Shown: piece after piece, positions 44,919 to 53,050 of the stretch
Layout: each line of letters opens with the position of its first letter
How positions within the stretch are numbered: the first letter of the stretch is position 1
NCBI RefSeq assembly: GCF_028885415.1
Contig: NZ_CP118527.1
Location: 6,882,001-6,946,000 of the forward strand
Origin: Streptomyces coeruleorubidus
GTDB taxonomy: Bacteria > Actinomycetota > Actinomycetes > Streptomycetales > Streptomycetaceae
Length of the DNA: 64,000 bases
Direction: 5' to 3'
Translations under genes and position numbers: made by a program
The notes under the pieces: generated by a model
What the model was told of the DNA's origin: nothing
Databases searched by the model: none
Seen by the model: the letters and a program-made list of their open reading frames with translations, nothing else

Positions 44919-45557
44919 TCAGTCCAGCCAGTGATGGCGGCCCAGGCCGATCAGTCGCATCTGGCGGGTCGCCACCTGCGTGACGCGCCGGGTTCGCTCC
45001 TCGCGCTCCTGTTCCGGCCCCTCCAGCGCCTCCAGGAAGAGCGACGCGGTGATCAGCATCTGGTCGACGTAGAGGTGCGCGAGCATCAGCAGGTCGTCCT
45101 CGGTCCAGCCCGCGGACACCGGGTCCTTGGCCAGTTCGTCCTTGACCTCCTGGGCGAACCGGGCCAGTTGGTCCCGTATGGCCTCCCGTACCGGCTGGAC
45201 TCCGCCATGTCGCTCACGGGCGATGAACCGGACATGCGCGGGGTACCCGTCGACATGACGGGCGATCAGCTCGATGGTGCGCGTGATGCGCTCCTCGCTG
45301 TCGCCCGTCGTGGACACCGTCGTCCGGATCATCGGGTGCAGGCTGCCCAGCGCCTCCTCGACCAGGGCCACGCCCAGATCCGCCGTGGAGCGGAAGTGGC
45401 GGTAGAAGGCCGTCGGGGCGACACCGACGGCGCGGGTGACCTCGCGCAGCCCCAGGCTGCTCAGACTCTGCTCCTCCAGCAGCCCGAGGGCCGCGTCCAG
45501 GAGTGCCTGCCGGGTCTTCTGCTTCTGGGCCTGCCGGACGCCGAGGGTGTGACTCAT
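44919..45557 (-). CDS. TetR-family transcriptional regulator
   Basis: A 212-residue regulator with an N-terminal TetR helix-turn-helix (QKQKTRQALLDAALGLLEEQ, then LREVTRAVGVAPTAFYRHF) and an all-helical ligand domain. The AFYRHF recognition helix and overall length resemble TetR members that control fatty-acid desaturase or lipid genes (family impression only). A 13-bp near-palindrome lies 7 bp upstream of its start, suggesting autoregulation. Confidence 0.9.
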   Translation of the reverse strand: MSHTLGVRQAQKQKTRQALLDAALGLLEEQSLSSLGLREVTRAVGVAPTAFYRHFRSTADLGVALVEEALGSLHPMIRTTVSTTGDSEERITRTIELIARHVDGYPAHVRFIARERHGGVQPVREAIRDQLARFAQEVKDELAKDPVSAGWTEDDLLMLAHLYVDQMLITASLFLEALEGPEQEREERTRRVTQVATRQMRLIGLGRHHWLD

Positions 45558-45563
45558 ACCATG

Positions 45564-45650
45564 CAGTTAACAACTGTTCTCTGGAATTGGAAAGTCATGA
45601 GGCGCGCTAGACTGGGAAGTCAGTGAACAAGTGTAACTACAACCGTTCAC
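45564..45650. promoter_or_regulatory. Candidate TetR operator region
   Basis: CAGTTAACAACTG (45564-45576, arms CAGTT/AACTG) and the similar CAGTGAACAAGTG (45621-45633) lie 57 bp apart between the TetR gene and the divergent small membrane-protein gene. The second overlaps a longer dyad, GTGAAC at 45623-45628 and GTTCAC at 45645-45650, which runs into the start of the plus-strand gene. They may be operators for the TetR protein, inferred from position and symmetry. Confidence 0.55.
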
Positions 45651-45841
45651 CGAAACCCTGGGGGTTGTTTCCCGTGCTGTTCATCGTCGCCGCACTCCTG
45701 CTGCTGGGTGCCGTCCTGGGCACCGTGGCCCACGCGCCGCTCACCTTCTCCGTCGCCGCGGGCGTCGTCATCGCCGTCTGGCTCGGCGTCTTCGCGCTCC
45801 GCGAGCGCCACGGCCGCCGGCGCCACCCACAGGCCCACTGA
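45623..45841 (+). CDS. Small two-helix membrane protein
   Basis: A 72-residue protein from GTG 45623 (GGGAAG five bases upstream). Two hydrophobic helices (about 13-36 and 42-60) are joined by a short APLTFS turn, and an Arg/His-rich tail (RERHGRRRHPQAH) is probably cytoplasmic. It is divergent from the TetR gene and shares its operator-like region, so it may be a target of that regulator. No family recognised. Confidence 0.65.
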   Translation: MNKCNYNRSPKPWGLFPVLFIVAALLLLGAVLGTVAHAPLTFSVAAGVVIAVWLGVFALRERHGRRRHPQAH

Positions 45842-45897
45842 TCACCGCGCGCCAAGCGAGCCCCCCACCGCCGACCCGACACCGGGAGTCGATCACC

Positions 45898-46164
45898 ATG
45901 CAGCTCACCGCACCGGCCACGCGCCGCACCGGTATCCGCGACACCGACGGCATGGCCGTCGCGTCCTTCGTCTTCGGCCTGCTCGGCCTGCTCGTGCTGA
46001 ACGTCTTCCTCGGCCCCACCGCCATCGTGCTGGCGAGCATCGCCCTGTGGCGCGGCACCCAGCGCCGCGGCCGCGCGTTCCTGGGGCTGGGCCTCGGCGT
46101 CGCCGACCTGGTGGTCCTGGTGGCGTTCATGCAGGCCGACAGCACGATCTCGTGGAGCTTCTGA
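45898..46164 (+). CDS. DUF4190-type small membrane protein
   Basis: An 88-residue protein with the pattern DGMAVASFVFGLLGLLVLNVFLGPTAIVLASIALWRGTQRRGR, i.e. two helices with a Gly/Leu-rich first helix, typical of the DUF4190 family. The ATG at 45898 follows GGGAGTCGATCACC. It lies 56 bp after the previous small membrane protein and may be co-transcribed. Function unknown. Confidence 0.75.
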   Translation: MQLTAPATRRTGIRDTDGMAVASFVFGLLGLLVLNVFLGPTAIVLASIALWRGTQRRGRAFLGLGLGVADLVVLVAFMQADSTISWSF

Positions 46165-46313
46165 GCCGTCGTAGGACAGTCCGTTGCCGACAAGCCGCGG
46201 CCGGCCCGGGGACGACGGGTCGCAGCCGCGTGGGAAAGCGGTTCACTTCGCTTCAGGTTCGGCCAACCTTGATCTGAGGACGGTCGTGGGGGAGCCGTAG
46301 AATCGGGCTCACC

Positions 46314-47483
46314 ATGGCTTACCTCGACCACGCCGCGACCACCCCGATGCTCCCGGAGGCGGCAGAGGCGCTCACCGCCCTCCTGGGTGCCACCGGCAAT
46401 GCCTCATCCCTCCACGCATCCGGTCGGCAGGCCCGCCGCGCCGTCGAGGAGGCCCGCGAGACCCTCGCCGAAGCCCTCGGCGCCCGCCCCAGCGAGGTCG
46501 TCTTCACCGCGGGCGGCACGGAGGCCGACAACCTCGCCGTCAAGGGCCTTTACTGGTCACGCCGTGACGCAGACCCGGCCCGCACCCGCGTCCTCGCCAG
46601 CCCCGTCGAGCACCACGCGGTCCTCGACGCCGTGCACTGGCTCGGCGAACACGAGGGCGCCACCATCGAGTACCTCCCGGTCGACGCCCACGGCCGCGTC
46701 CACCCGGACGCCCTGCGCGAGGCGATCGCCCGCAACCCCGACGACGTGGCCCTCGCCACCGTCATGTGGGCCAACAACGAGATCGGGACGATCCTGCCGA
46801 TCCGCGAACTCGCCGACGCCGCCGCCGAGTTCGGTGTCCCCCTGCACTCCGACGCCGTCCAGGCCTTCGGCCAGATCCCCGTCGACTTCGCCGCCTCCGG
46901 CCTCGCCGCGATGACGGTCTCGGGCCACAAGATCGGCGGCCCGTACGGCATCGGCGCCCTCATCCTCGGCCGTGAACACACCCCCGTACCCGTCCTGCAC
47001 GGCGGCGGCCAGGAACGGCATGTGCGCTCCGGCACCCTCGACGTGCCCGCCATCGCCTCCTTCGCGGTCGCCGGGCGGCTGGCCGCCGAGCAGCGCGAGT
47101 GGTTCGCCCGCGAGATCGGCGCCCTGCGCGACGCCCTCGTCACCGCGGTCCGTACGGCGGTGCCCGACGCGATCCTCGGCGGCGACCCGGACCCGGAGGG
47201 ACGCCTCCCGGCCAACGCGCACTTCACCTTCCCCGGCTGCGAGGGCGACTCCCTGCTGCTCCTGCTCGACGCCCAGGGCATCGAGTGCTCCACCGGCTCC
47301 GCCTGCACGGCCGGCGTCGCGCAGCCCAGCCACGTCCTCCTCGCCACCGGCACCGACCCGGACCTGGCCCGCGGCACCCTCCGCTTCTCCCTCGGCCACA
47401 CCTCCACTCAGGCCGATGTCGAGGCCCTGGCGAAGGCCATCGGGCCGGCCGTTGAGCGGGCGCGGGCGGCGGGGCTGACGTAG
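46314..47483 (+). CDS. Cysteine desulfurase (NifS/IscS family)
   Basis: A 389-residue PLP enzyme that removes sulfur from cysteine to form a protein persulfide. PLP-binding Lys206 lies in [12 protein letters not shown], the substrate Arg region in [10 protein letters not shown] and the catalytic Cys331 in [11 protein letters not shown]. The start [12 protein letters not shown] is typical. The nearest sulfur acceptor is mnmA, 1 kb downstream on the same strand, so the pair probably serves tRNA 2-thiouridine formation as well as iron-sulfur assembly. TAG 47481-47483 lies within a 24-bp tandem repeat. Confidence 0.95.
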   Translation: MAYLDHAATTPMLPEAAEALTALLGATGNASSLHASGRQARRAVEEARETLAEALGARPSEVVFTAGGTEADNLAVKGLYWSRRDADPARTRVLASPVEHHAVLDAVHWLGEHEGATIEYLPVDAHGRVHPDALREAIARNPDDVALATVMWANNEIGTILPIRELADAAAEFGVPLHSDAVQAFGQIPVDFAASGLAAMTVSGHKIGGPYGIGALILGREHTPVPVLHGGGQERHVRSGTLDVPAIASFAVAGRLAAEQREWFAREIGALRDALVTAVRTAVPDAILGGDPDPEGRLPANAHFTFPGCEGDSLLLLLDAQGIECSTGSACTAGVAQPSHVLLATGTDPDLARGTLRFSLGHTSTQADVEALAKAIGPAVERARAAGLT

Positions 47484-47540
47484 GGACCGGCGTCGGGACT
47501 GACGTAGGGACCGGCTTAGGGACTGCGAAGGGACCGGCGC
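47475..47540. repeat. 24-bp tandem repeat covering the desulfurase stop codon
   Basis: Two near-identical 24-bp units (47475-47498 and 47499-47522, CTGACGTAGGGACCGGC followed by GTCGGGA or TTAGGGA) and a partial third (47523-47540, CTGCGAAGGGACCGGCG). The first unit contains the TAG of the desulfurase gene, so the stop codon itself is duplicated. The core resembles units of the larger array after mnmA. Confidence 0.75.
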
Positions 47541-47606
47541 GAACCTGGGGCGCGCGGCGCTCGGCGTGGACGGGGGCGCGCCCTGGTCGGCTACCTGTGC
47601 GCGCTC

Positions 47607-47714
47607 ATGATCGTGTCCGCGGTCCTCTTCGCGATGTCGTTCCGCCGCCTCTGGCGCGGAGCGCTCGGCCAGGGGCTGGCACCCGCCGTCGCGCTCGTCG
47701 CCGTCCTGTTCTGA
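47607..47714 (+). CDS. Possible 35-residue hydrophobic peptide or remnant
   Basis: A short frame [20 protein letters not shown] continues to VAVLF before TGA 47712-47714. It is strongly hydrophobic with an Arg-rich centre and has no clear ribosome site. The frame stays open upstream of the ATG (GYLCAL), so it may be the C-terminal remnant of a longer membrane protein. Weak call. Confidence 0.25.
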   Translation: MIVSAVLFAMSFRRLWRGALGQGLAPAVALVAVLF

Positions 47715-47718
47715 CCGG

Positions 47719-48384
47719 TCAGGCGGGCGCCGTACGCGCCTCGCGCACCAGCCGCATGTACGTGTCCCAGTCCCAGTGCGGCCCCGGGTCCGTGTGGTCC
47801 GTGCCCGGGACCTCCACGTGGCCGATGATGTGCTCGCGGTCGACGGGTATGCCGTAGCGCGCGCAGATCCGGGCCGTGAGGCGGGCCGATGCCTCGTACA
47901 TCTCGTCCGTGAAGTCCTGCGGACGGTCCACGAAACCCGCGTGCTCGATGCCGACACTGCGCTCGTTGTAGTCGCGGTTGCCCGCGTGGTACGCCACGTC
48001 CAGCTCGCGGATCATCTGGGCGATGTGCCCGTCCTTGCGGACGATGTAGTGGGACGCCGCTCCGTGCGACGGGTCCTGGAAGGCCCTCACCGCGCTGTCG
48101 AAGCCGCCCTGGGTGACATGGATGACGACCATGTCTATGCCGTAGTCGTCGGGCCGGTCCGCGCGGCGCCAGTTCGCGTCGGACGCGGCCACCCAGCGCG
48201 CGCCCGCGTAGTCGACCTCGCCCTGCTTGCGCGGCTTCTCGACGCCGGGCACGCGCCACCACAGACGCGCCAGCTCGTCCCGGGCCAGCATGGCGGAGCC
48301 CGCCGCGGCCACCGTGCCACCGATCAGCAGCGCGCGACGGCCGACCTTCCGGTCGCCGTCCTTCGAAGCCTTCCGCTGTCCCAT
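47719..48384 (-). CDS. N-acetylmuramoyl-L-alanine amidase (Amidase_2), Tat-type signal
   Basis: A 221-residue zinc amidase that cuts the bond between muramic acid and the peptide stem. The N-terminal [18 protein letters not shown] is a twin-arginine-like export signal. Zinc ligands are the His of [11 protein letters not shown], the His of SVGIEHAGF and the His/Asp of [16 protein letters not shown] 48384 begins right at the signal; a much longer upstream frame is not credible. It is divergent from mnmA with 60 bp between starts. Confidence 0.92.
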   Translation of the reverse strand: MGQRKASKDGDRKVGRRALLIGGTVAAAGSAMLARDELARLWWRVPGVEKPRKQGEVDYAGARWVAASDANWRRADRPDDYGIDMVVIHVTQGGFDSAVRAFQDPSHGAASHYIVRKDGHIAQMIRELDVAYHAGNRDYNERSVGIEHAGFVDRPQDFTDEMYEASARLTARICARYGIPVDREHIIGHVEVPGTDHTDPGPHWDWDTYMRLVREARTAPA

Positions 48385-48444
48385 GTGATCGCCAACGGAT
48401 ACCCGGCGGCCTTGGTTCCCGCGCCCCCTTACCCTGGAAGGGTT

Positions 48445-49575
48445 ATGACTCACACCCCGCAGCGCACCCGTCCCCTCCGCGTCCTGGCCGCCATGTCCGG
48501 CGGAGTCGACTCCGCCGTCGCCGCCGCCCGCGCGGCCGAGGCGGGCCACGACGTGACCGGCGTCCACCTCGCGCTCTCCGCCAACCCCCAATCCTTCCGC
48601 ACGGGCGCGCGGGGCTGTTGCACCATCGAGGACTCGCGCGACGCCCGCCGCGCCGCGGACGTCATCGGCATCCCCTTCTACGTCTGGGACCTCGCCGACC
48701 GCTTCCGTGAGGACGTCGTCGAGGACTTCGTCGCCGAGTACGAGGCCGGTCGCACCCCCAACCCCTGCCTGCGCTGCAACGAGAAGATTAAGTTCGCGGC
48801 GCTGCTGGACAAGGCGCTGGCGCTGGGCTTCGACGCGGTCTGCACCGGCCACTACGCCAAGGTGATCGTGCACGAGGACGGCACCCGCGAGCTGCACCGC
48901 GCCTCCGACATGGCAAAGGACCAGTCGTACGTCCTCGGTGTCCTGGACGACAGGCAGCTCGCCCACGCGATGTTCCCGCTCGGCGACACGGTCACCACCA
49001 AGGACGAGATCCGCGCCGAGGCCGAGCGCAGGGGCCTGGCCGTCGCCAAGAAGCCCGACTCGCACGACATCTGCTTCATCGCCGACGGCGACACCCAGGG
49101 CTTCCTGGCGGGCCGGCTCGGCAGGTCCGAGGGCGCCATCGTCGACGAGTCCGGCAACCGGCTCGGCACGCACGAGGGCGCGTACGGCTTCACCATCGGC
49201 CAGCGCAAGGGCCTGCGCATCGGCACCCCGGCGCCCGACGGCAAGCCGCGCTACGTCCTCGACATCTCCCCGGTCACCAACACGGTCACGGTCGGCCCGG
49301 CCGACGCGCTGGACGTCAACGCCCTGACCGCGATCAAGCCGCGCTGGTGCGGCGTCGCCCCCACCGGCCCGGGCACCTACACGGCCCAGCTCCGCGCCCA
49401 CGGCGGCGAGACCGAGGTCACCGCCGAGCTGGTCGACGGCCGGCTGGAGGTGTCGTTCGCGGAGCCGGTCCGCGGCGTCGCCCCCGGCCAGGCGATCGTC
49501 CTGTACGACGGCACACGGGTGGTGGGCTCGGCGACGATCGCGTCGACCAGGCGAGCGACGGCGGGCGTGGCCTGA
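48445..49575 (+). CDS. mnmA: tRNA-specific 2-thiouridylase MnmA
   Basis: A 376-residue enzyme that adenylates and thiolates U34 of Lys, Glu and Gln tRNAs. The P-loop [12 protein letters not shown] activates U34. The catalytic cysteines lie in [11 protein letters not shown] and [11 protein letters not shown], and CTGHYAK and FTIGQRKGL are diagnostic. Sulfur would come from the desulfurase encoded just upstream (46314-47483). The ATG at 48445 follows TGGAAGGGTT. A long degenerate repeat array starts at its stop codon. Confidence 0.95.
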   Translation: MTHTPQRTRPLRVLAAMSGGVDSAVAAARAAEAGHDVTGVHLALSANPQSFRTGARGCCTIEDSRDARRAADVIGIPFYVWDLADRFREDVVEDFVAEYEAGRTPNPCLRCNEKIKFAALLDKALALGFDAVCTGHYAKVIVHEDGTRELHRASDMAKDQSYVLGVLDDRQLAHAMFPLGDTVTTKDEIRAEAERRGLAVAKKPDSHDICFIADGDTQGFLAGRLGRSEGAIVDESGNRLGTHEGAYGFTIGQRKGLRIGTPAPDGKPRYVLDISPVTNTVTVGPADALDVNALTAIKPRWCGVAPTGPGTYTAQLRAHGGETEVTAELVDGRLEVSFAEPVRGVAPGQAIVLYDGTRVVGSATIASTRRATAGVA

Positions 49576-49890
49576 CGCTGCGGTGACCGGGCGTCTGACG
49601 CTGGTGACCCAGGGGCTGACGCGTTGGTACTCGAGATCTGACGCGTCGGCAGCCGGGGTCTGACGCGTCGGTACTCGGGGTCTGGCGCTGTGGTGCCCCG
49701 GGGCCCGGGGCCTGACGCATCGCCACCCGGGGACTGACGCTGCGGTGCCCAGGGCCCGACGCTGCGGCCCCCGGGACCCGACGCATCGAAACCCGACGTC
49801 CGACGCTGCGGCAACCCGGGACCCGACGCATCGCCACCCGGCGCCCGACGCTGCGGCAACCCGGGGCCTGGCACCGCGGGCATCACTGGC
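49572..49890. repeat. Degenerate array of about 13 units of ~22 bp after mnmA
   Basis: From the mnmA stop onward, units beginning CTGACGC or CCGACGC recur about every 22 bp. Examples are CTGACGCGTCGGTACTCGGGG and CCGACGCTGCGGCAACCCGG; the approximate consensus is CYGACGCWKCGGYAACCCGG. About 13 copies are visible, the later ones alternating GCTGCGG and GCATCGC versions. Units abut directly with no spacers, so it is not a CRISPR array. The remainder to 50108 (49891-50108) shows no gene. Frames running through it on the minus strand are repeat artefacts. Confidence 0.85.
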
Positions 49891-50108
49891 CTTCCGCTGC
49901 GCGGAGTCGGCGCCTGACACTGCGCGTTCCCCATCTGATCCCGCGGACGTCCAGAGCCGCCCCCGCGGCGCCGCCGCGCGACCCCGACGGCAGCTCGAGG
50001 CGACCCCGACGGCACCCCGGGGGCACCCGAGACAGGCTCCACGCGCGCGTGCCCCGTCCCTCTCGGGCCCGTCCCTCTCGGCCCTAGTCCTTCTCAGCGC
50101 CGTCCCTC

Positions 50109-50891
50109 TCAGCCCCGCGTGAAGAACTCCACCAGCACCGGTGCCAGCACGTTCGGCTCCACCATGTGCGTCTGGCCCTGGAGCGTGCGGTACGACCCGT
50201 CGGGGACGGAGTCCGCGATCGCCCGGGCCGCCTCGCGGAGCCAGGCCGGGCTCGCGTCGCCCGCGACCGCCAGGACGGGGACGCCGATCGAGGCCAGCCG
50301 GGCGCGCGGGACCCGGCCGTCGCGCATGACGGCGTCGTCGTAGGCGAGGCTCGGGGCGATCGTCTCCATGCCGGCCCACATGGGGGACTGGCGGGCGCCC
50401 TGGATCACCCCCTCGGCCAGGCCGGTGAGCCGCAGGAACAGCTCGACCGCGTCCCCGCGCCGCCCCTCGCCGAGCGCCTCCGTCAGACGCGCGGTGTACT
50501 CCGCGCGCTCCCTGGCGCCCTCCTCGGACATCGCGAACGGCGTCTCGTAGACCGCGACGCGCCGCACCGGCAGGCCGCTCGCCGCCGCCTCCAGCGCCAG
50601 TGCCCCGCCCGACGAGATGCCGTACAGGAACGCCTCGCCGCCCACCGCCTCGATCACCGCGGCAAGGTCCTCGACCTCGCGCTCCACGGCGTACGGCGCC
50701 GTGTCCCCGCTGGCACCGCGGCCCCGGCGGTCGTACACGACGGCCTGGAAACGCTCCGAGAGCGACACGGCGAGCGGCGCCAGGGTGCCGCCTGTCGACA
50801 TCGCGCCGCTCACCAGGACGACCGCGGGGCCCCGGCCGGTGCTCTCGTAGGCGATGCGGGTGCCGTCGCGCGAAAGGATCCTCTTGTCCAT
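50109..50891 (-). CDS. Alpha/beta hydrolase
   Basis: A 260-residue cytoplasmic hydrolase. It has the oxyanion start VVLVSGAMSTGG, the YDRRGRGAS segment, nucleophile elbow YGISSGGAL (Ser at the centre of GxSxG), an Asp in PVLAVAGDASP and His in GQTHMVEP. The fold is that of small esterases, haloperoxidase-like enzymes and epoxide hydrolases, and the substrate is not predictable. ATG 50891. It is monocistronic, 62 bp from the DUF427 gene. Confidence 0.88.
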   Translation of the reverse strand: MDKRILSRDGTRIAYESTGRGPAVVLVSGAMSTGGTLAPLAVSLSERFQAVVYDRRGRGASGDTAPYAVEREVEDLAAVIEAVGGEAFLYGISSGGALALEAAASGLPVRRVAVYETPFAMSEEGARERAEYTARLTEALGEGRRGDAVELFLRLTGLAEGVIQGARQSPMWAGMETIAPSLAYDDAVMRDGRVPRARLASIGVPVLAVAGDASPAWLREAARAIADSVPDGSYRTLQGQTHMVEPNVLAPVLVEFFTRG

Positions 50892-50952
50892 GTCAGTGCA
50901 GACTGCCGCACGGCACGGATTTCATCGATGAGGCGGGCCGCGCGTCAGCCGA

Positions 50953-51276
50953 TCACATCACTTCCACTTCGTAGAAGCACAGGTGGTCCTTGATCTCCGC
51001 GACGTCCGGCCTGGGCTCCGGATACGCCCAGACGAGGTCCGCGGCGTCCGGCAGCGACCAGTAGGACGCGGTGCCCTTGAACGGGCAGTACGTGCGCGTG
51101 CCGGACGGTGTCAGCAGGTCCAGGCGTACGTCCTCGGCCGGGATGTAGTAGCGATCGGGACAACCCGTCTCGCGCAGGACCAGCGGCCGGTCGCTCTCCG
51201 CCAGGACCTGCCCGGCGTGCACGACGCGCACGGGCCGGCCGCTCCGCTCGATGGTGATGCGATGCCCGGTGGTCAC
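50953..51276 (-). CDS. DUF427 domain protein
   Basis: A 107-residue protein from GTG 51276, chosen because AAGGAGGG lies five bases upstream. The segments VVHAGQVLAESDRPLVLRE, RYYIPAEDV and YCPFKGTASYWSL are characteristic of DUF427, a small beta-rich domain common in actinobacteria with no agreed function. It precedes the broken methyltransferase in the opposite orientation, sharing about 80 bp of upstream DNA. Confidence 0.9.
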   Translation of the reverse strand: MTTGHRITIERSGRPVRVVHAGQVLAESDRPLVLRETGCPDRYYIPAEDVRLDLLTPSGTRTYCPFKGTASYWSLPDAADLVWAYPEPRPDVAEIKDHLCFYEVEVM

Positions 51277-51357
51277 GATCGCCCTCCTTGGGTAGCCGAC
51301 TCCCCGGATACAGCGCACGCCGAAGCGGAGTTCTTCCCTCCCCGCAGGAGGCCACTC

Positions 51358-51741
51358 ATGCGCCCGGCGCGCGGTGCGGGACGCCTGGCTGCGGCTGCGA
51401 TACCGCGACCACATCGCGTACTACCGTGCGGTGATGGCCTCGGACGCGGCGCGCAGCGCGGAGGCGGCGGTGGGGCACGGTCTTCGGCCGCACCACCGCA
51501 CGCTGGAGATCGGCTGCGGCAACCTGCGCGCCGGGCGCCTGTTCATCGACTAGCTCGACGCCGGGCACTACTACGGCATCGACATCTCGCCGCACATCCT
51601 GCGCCGGACGGCGACGCTGACCGAACCAGCCGCCGAGCACGGCCCGGACGCCCGGTTCATGGACGACTGGCAACAACTCCCGCACCGGCAGTCCGAAATG
51701 CGGGTCACCATGACGGCGGACCGGGCCCGTACGGTGGGCGC
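51358..51741 (+). pseudogene. Broken SAM-dependent methyltransferase gene
   Basis: AGGAGG (51346-51351) and ATG 51358 look like a real translation start. The methyltransferase-like frame (RDAWLRLRYRDHIAYYRAVM, then HHRTLEIGCGNLRAGRLFID) is one base out of phase with that ATG, so a frameshift lies at about 51360-51374. At 51551-51553 the frame has TAG where homologues would continue (before LDAGHYYGIDISPHILRR). LEIGCGN is motif I of class I methyltransferases. The segment before motif I looks shorter than usual, and the gene ends abruptly at the next gene. Non-functional. Confidence 0.8.
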
Positions 51742-52281
51742 ATGAACATCTGTGTCTTCCTGTCCGCCATGGACCTCGACGAGCGCTACACCCGTCCCGC
51801 GCGGGAGTTCGCCAAGCTGCTGGGCAAGGGCGGCCACACCCTTGTGTGGGGCGGCTCGGACGTCGGCCTCATGAAGGTGGTCGCCGACGGGGTGCAGGAG
51901 GCGGGCGGCCGGCTCGTCGGCGTCTCCGTGCAGTTCCTGTCGGCCAAGGCCCGTCCCGGCGTCGACGAGATGGTCGTCGCCCGTGACCTCGCCGAGCGCA
52001 AGAAGCTGCTCCTGGAGAAGGCCGACGCCGTGGTGATCATGGTTGGCGGTACCGGCACGCGCGACGAGGCGACCGAGATCCTGGAACTGAAGAAGCACGG
52101 CCACACGGACAAGCCCGTGGTCCTGCTCAACACCGCGGGCTTCTACGACGGCCTGAAGGAGCAGTTCCGCCGCATGGAGGACGAGGGCTTCCTGCCCCGC
52201 CCGCTCACCGACCTGGTGTTCTTCGCGGAGGAGCCGGTGGGGGCGCTGGCGTACCTGGAGGAGAGCCGGGGCGTGGCGTGA
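51742..52281 (+). CDS. LOG-like nucleotide phosphoribohydrolase family protein
   Basis: A 179-residue Rossmann protein of the lysine decarboxylase-like/LOG superfamily. It shows VWGGSDVGLMKVVADGVQEAGG, RDLAERKKLLLEKADA (Arg and Glu region) and MVGGTGTRDEATE. Typical LOG enzymes read PGGxGTxxE; here the Pro is replaced by Val but GGxGT and the Glu remain. Activity would be release of base from a nucleoside 5'-monophosphate, as in cytokinin activation. ATG 51742 overlaps the end of the broken methyltransferase (GCATGA), with which it was probably co-translated. Confidence 0.82.
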   Translation: MNICVFLSAMDLDERYTRPAREFAKLLGKGGHTLVWGGSDVGLMKVVADGVQEAGGRLVGVSVQFLSAKARPGVDEMVVARDLAERKKLLLEKADAVVIMVGGTGTRDEATEILELKKHGHTDKPVVLLNTAGFYDGLKEQFRRMEDEGFLPRPLTDLVFFAEEPVGALAYLEESRGVA

Positions 52282-52322
52282 ACCCGGGCTGGTGCCCGGC
52301 GTGACCCTCGCGTGATGCGAGC

Positions 52323-53021
52323 ATGGCGGGCATGGCTACTCATGTGATCACCGGAGCCGGCTCCGGCATCGGCGCCGCCGTGGCCCGCCGTCTGCACGCG
52401 CGCGGGGACGACCTCGTGCTGCACGCGCGCGACGCGGGCCGCGCGAAGGAACTGGCGGCCGAGTTCCCCGGGGCGAAGACCCTCGTCGGCGACCTGGCCG
52501 ACCCCGACAAGCTCTCCTGGGCCTTCTCCCACCAGTCGCTGCCCGACCGCGTGGACTCGCTGCTGCACATCGCCGGGGTCGTCGACCTCGGCCCGGTCGG
52601 CGAGCTCACCCCGAAGACCTGGCGCCACCAGCTCAACGTCAACCTCGTCGCCCCGGCCGAGCTGACCCGCCACTTCCTGCCCCAGCTGCGCGCCGCCCGG
52701 GGCCACGTGGTCTTCGTCAACTCCGGCGCCGGCCTGAGCGCCCACGCCGACTGGTCCGCGTACGCCGCCTCCAAGCACGGTCTGAAGGCCCTCGCCGACT
52801 CGCTCCGCCACGAGGAGCACGGCAATGGCGTCCGCGTCACCTCGGTCTACCCCGGCCGCACGGCCAGCCCCATGCAGGCCAAGGTCCACCGGCAGGAGGG
52901 CAAGGAGTACGACGCCTCGAAGTGGATCGACCCCGAGTCGGTCGCCACGACGATCCTGATGGCCCTGGACCTGCCGAGGGACGCCGAGGTCAACGACCTG
53001 ACGGTACGACCGGGGAACTGA
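52323..53021 (+). CDS. Short-chain dehydrogenase/reductase (SDR)
   Basis: A 232-residue classical SDR with cofactor motif TGAGSGIGAAVARRL, catalytic YAASK (YxxxK) preceded by the Ser of VFVNSGAGLS, and the PGRTASPM segment. Arg residues after the second strand (LHARDAGRAKEL) favour NADPH. ATG 52323 is given; ATG 52332 is equally possible, and neither has a strong ribosome site. The substrate is unknown. The next gene starts 29 bp downstream. Confidence 0.9.
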   Translation: MAGMATHVITGAGSGIGAAVARRLHARGDDLVLHARDAGRAKELAAEFPGAKTLVGDLADPDKLSWAFSHQSLPDRVDSLLHIAGVVDLGPVGELTPKTWRHQLNVNLVAPAELTRHFLPQLRAARGHVVFVNSGAGLSAHADWSAYAASKHGLKALADSLRHEEHGNGVRVTSVYPGRTASPMQAKVHRQEGKEYDASKWIDPESVATTILMALDLPRDAEVNDLTVRPGN

Positions 53022-53050
53022 CCGGCCGGGCCGCTGCGTAGGCTGCTCCG

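Noticed and set aside
48788..48796. TTA codon in mnmA
   Set aside because: TTA in GAAGATTAAG is out of frame (codons AAG ATT AAG).
49572..49890. Possible CRISPR array
   Set aside because: Units abut without unique spacers and are degenerate, and no cas genes are present.
47719..50379. A very long minus-strand frame (about 886 codons) running from the amidase through mnmA and the repeat array
   Set aside because: Only its last 221 codons match a protein family (amidase). The rest is antisense to mnmA and translated repeat, a typical high-GC shadow frame.
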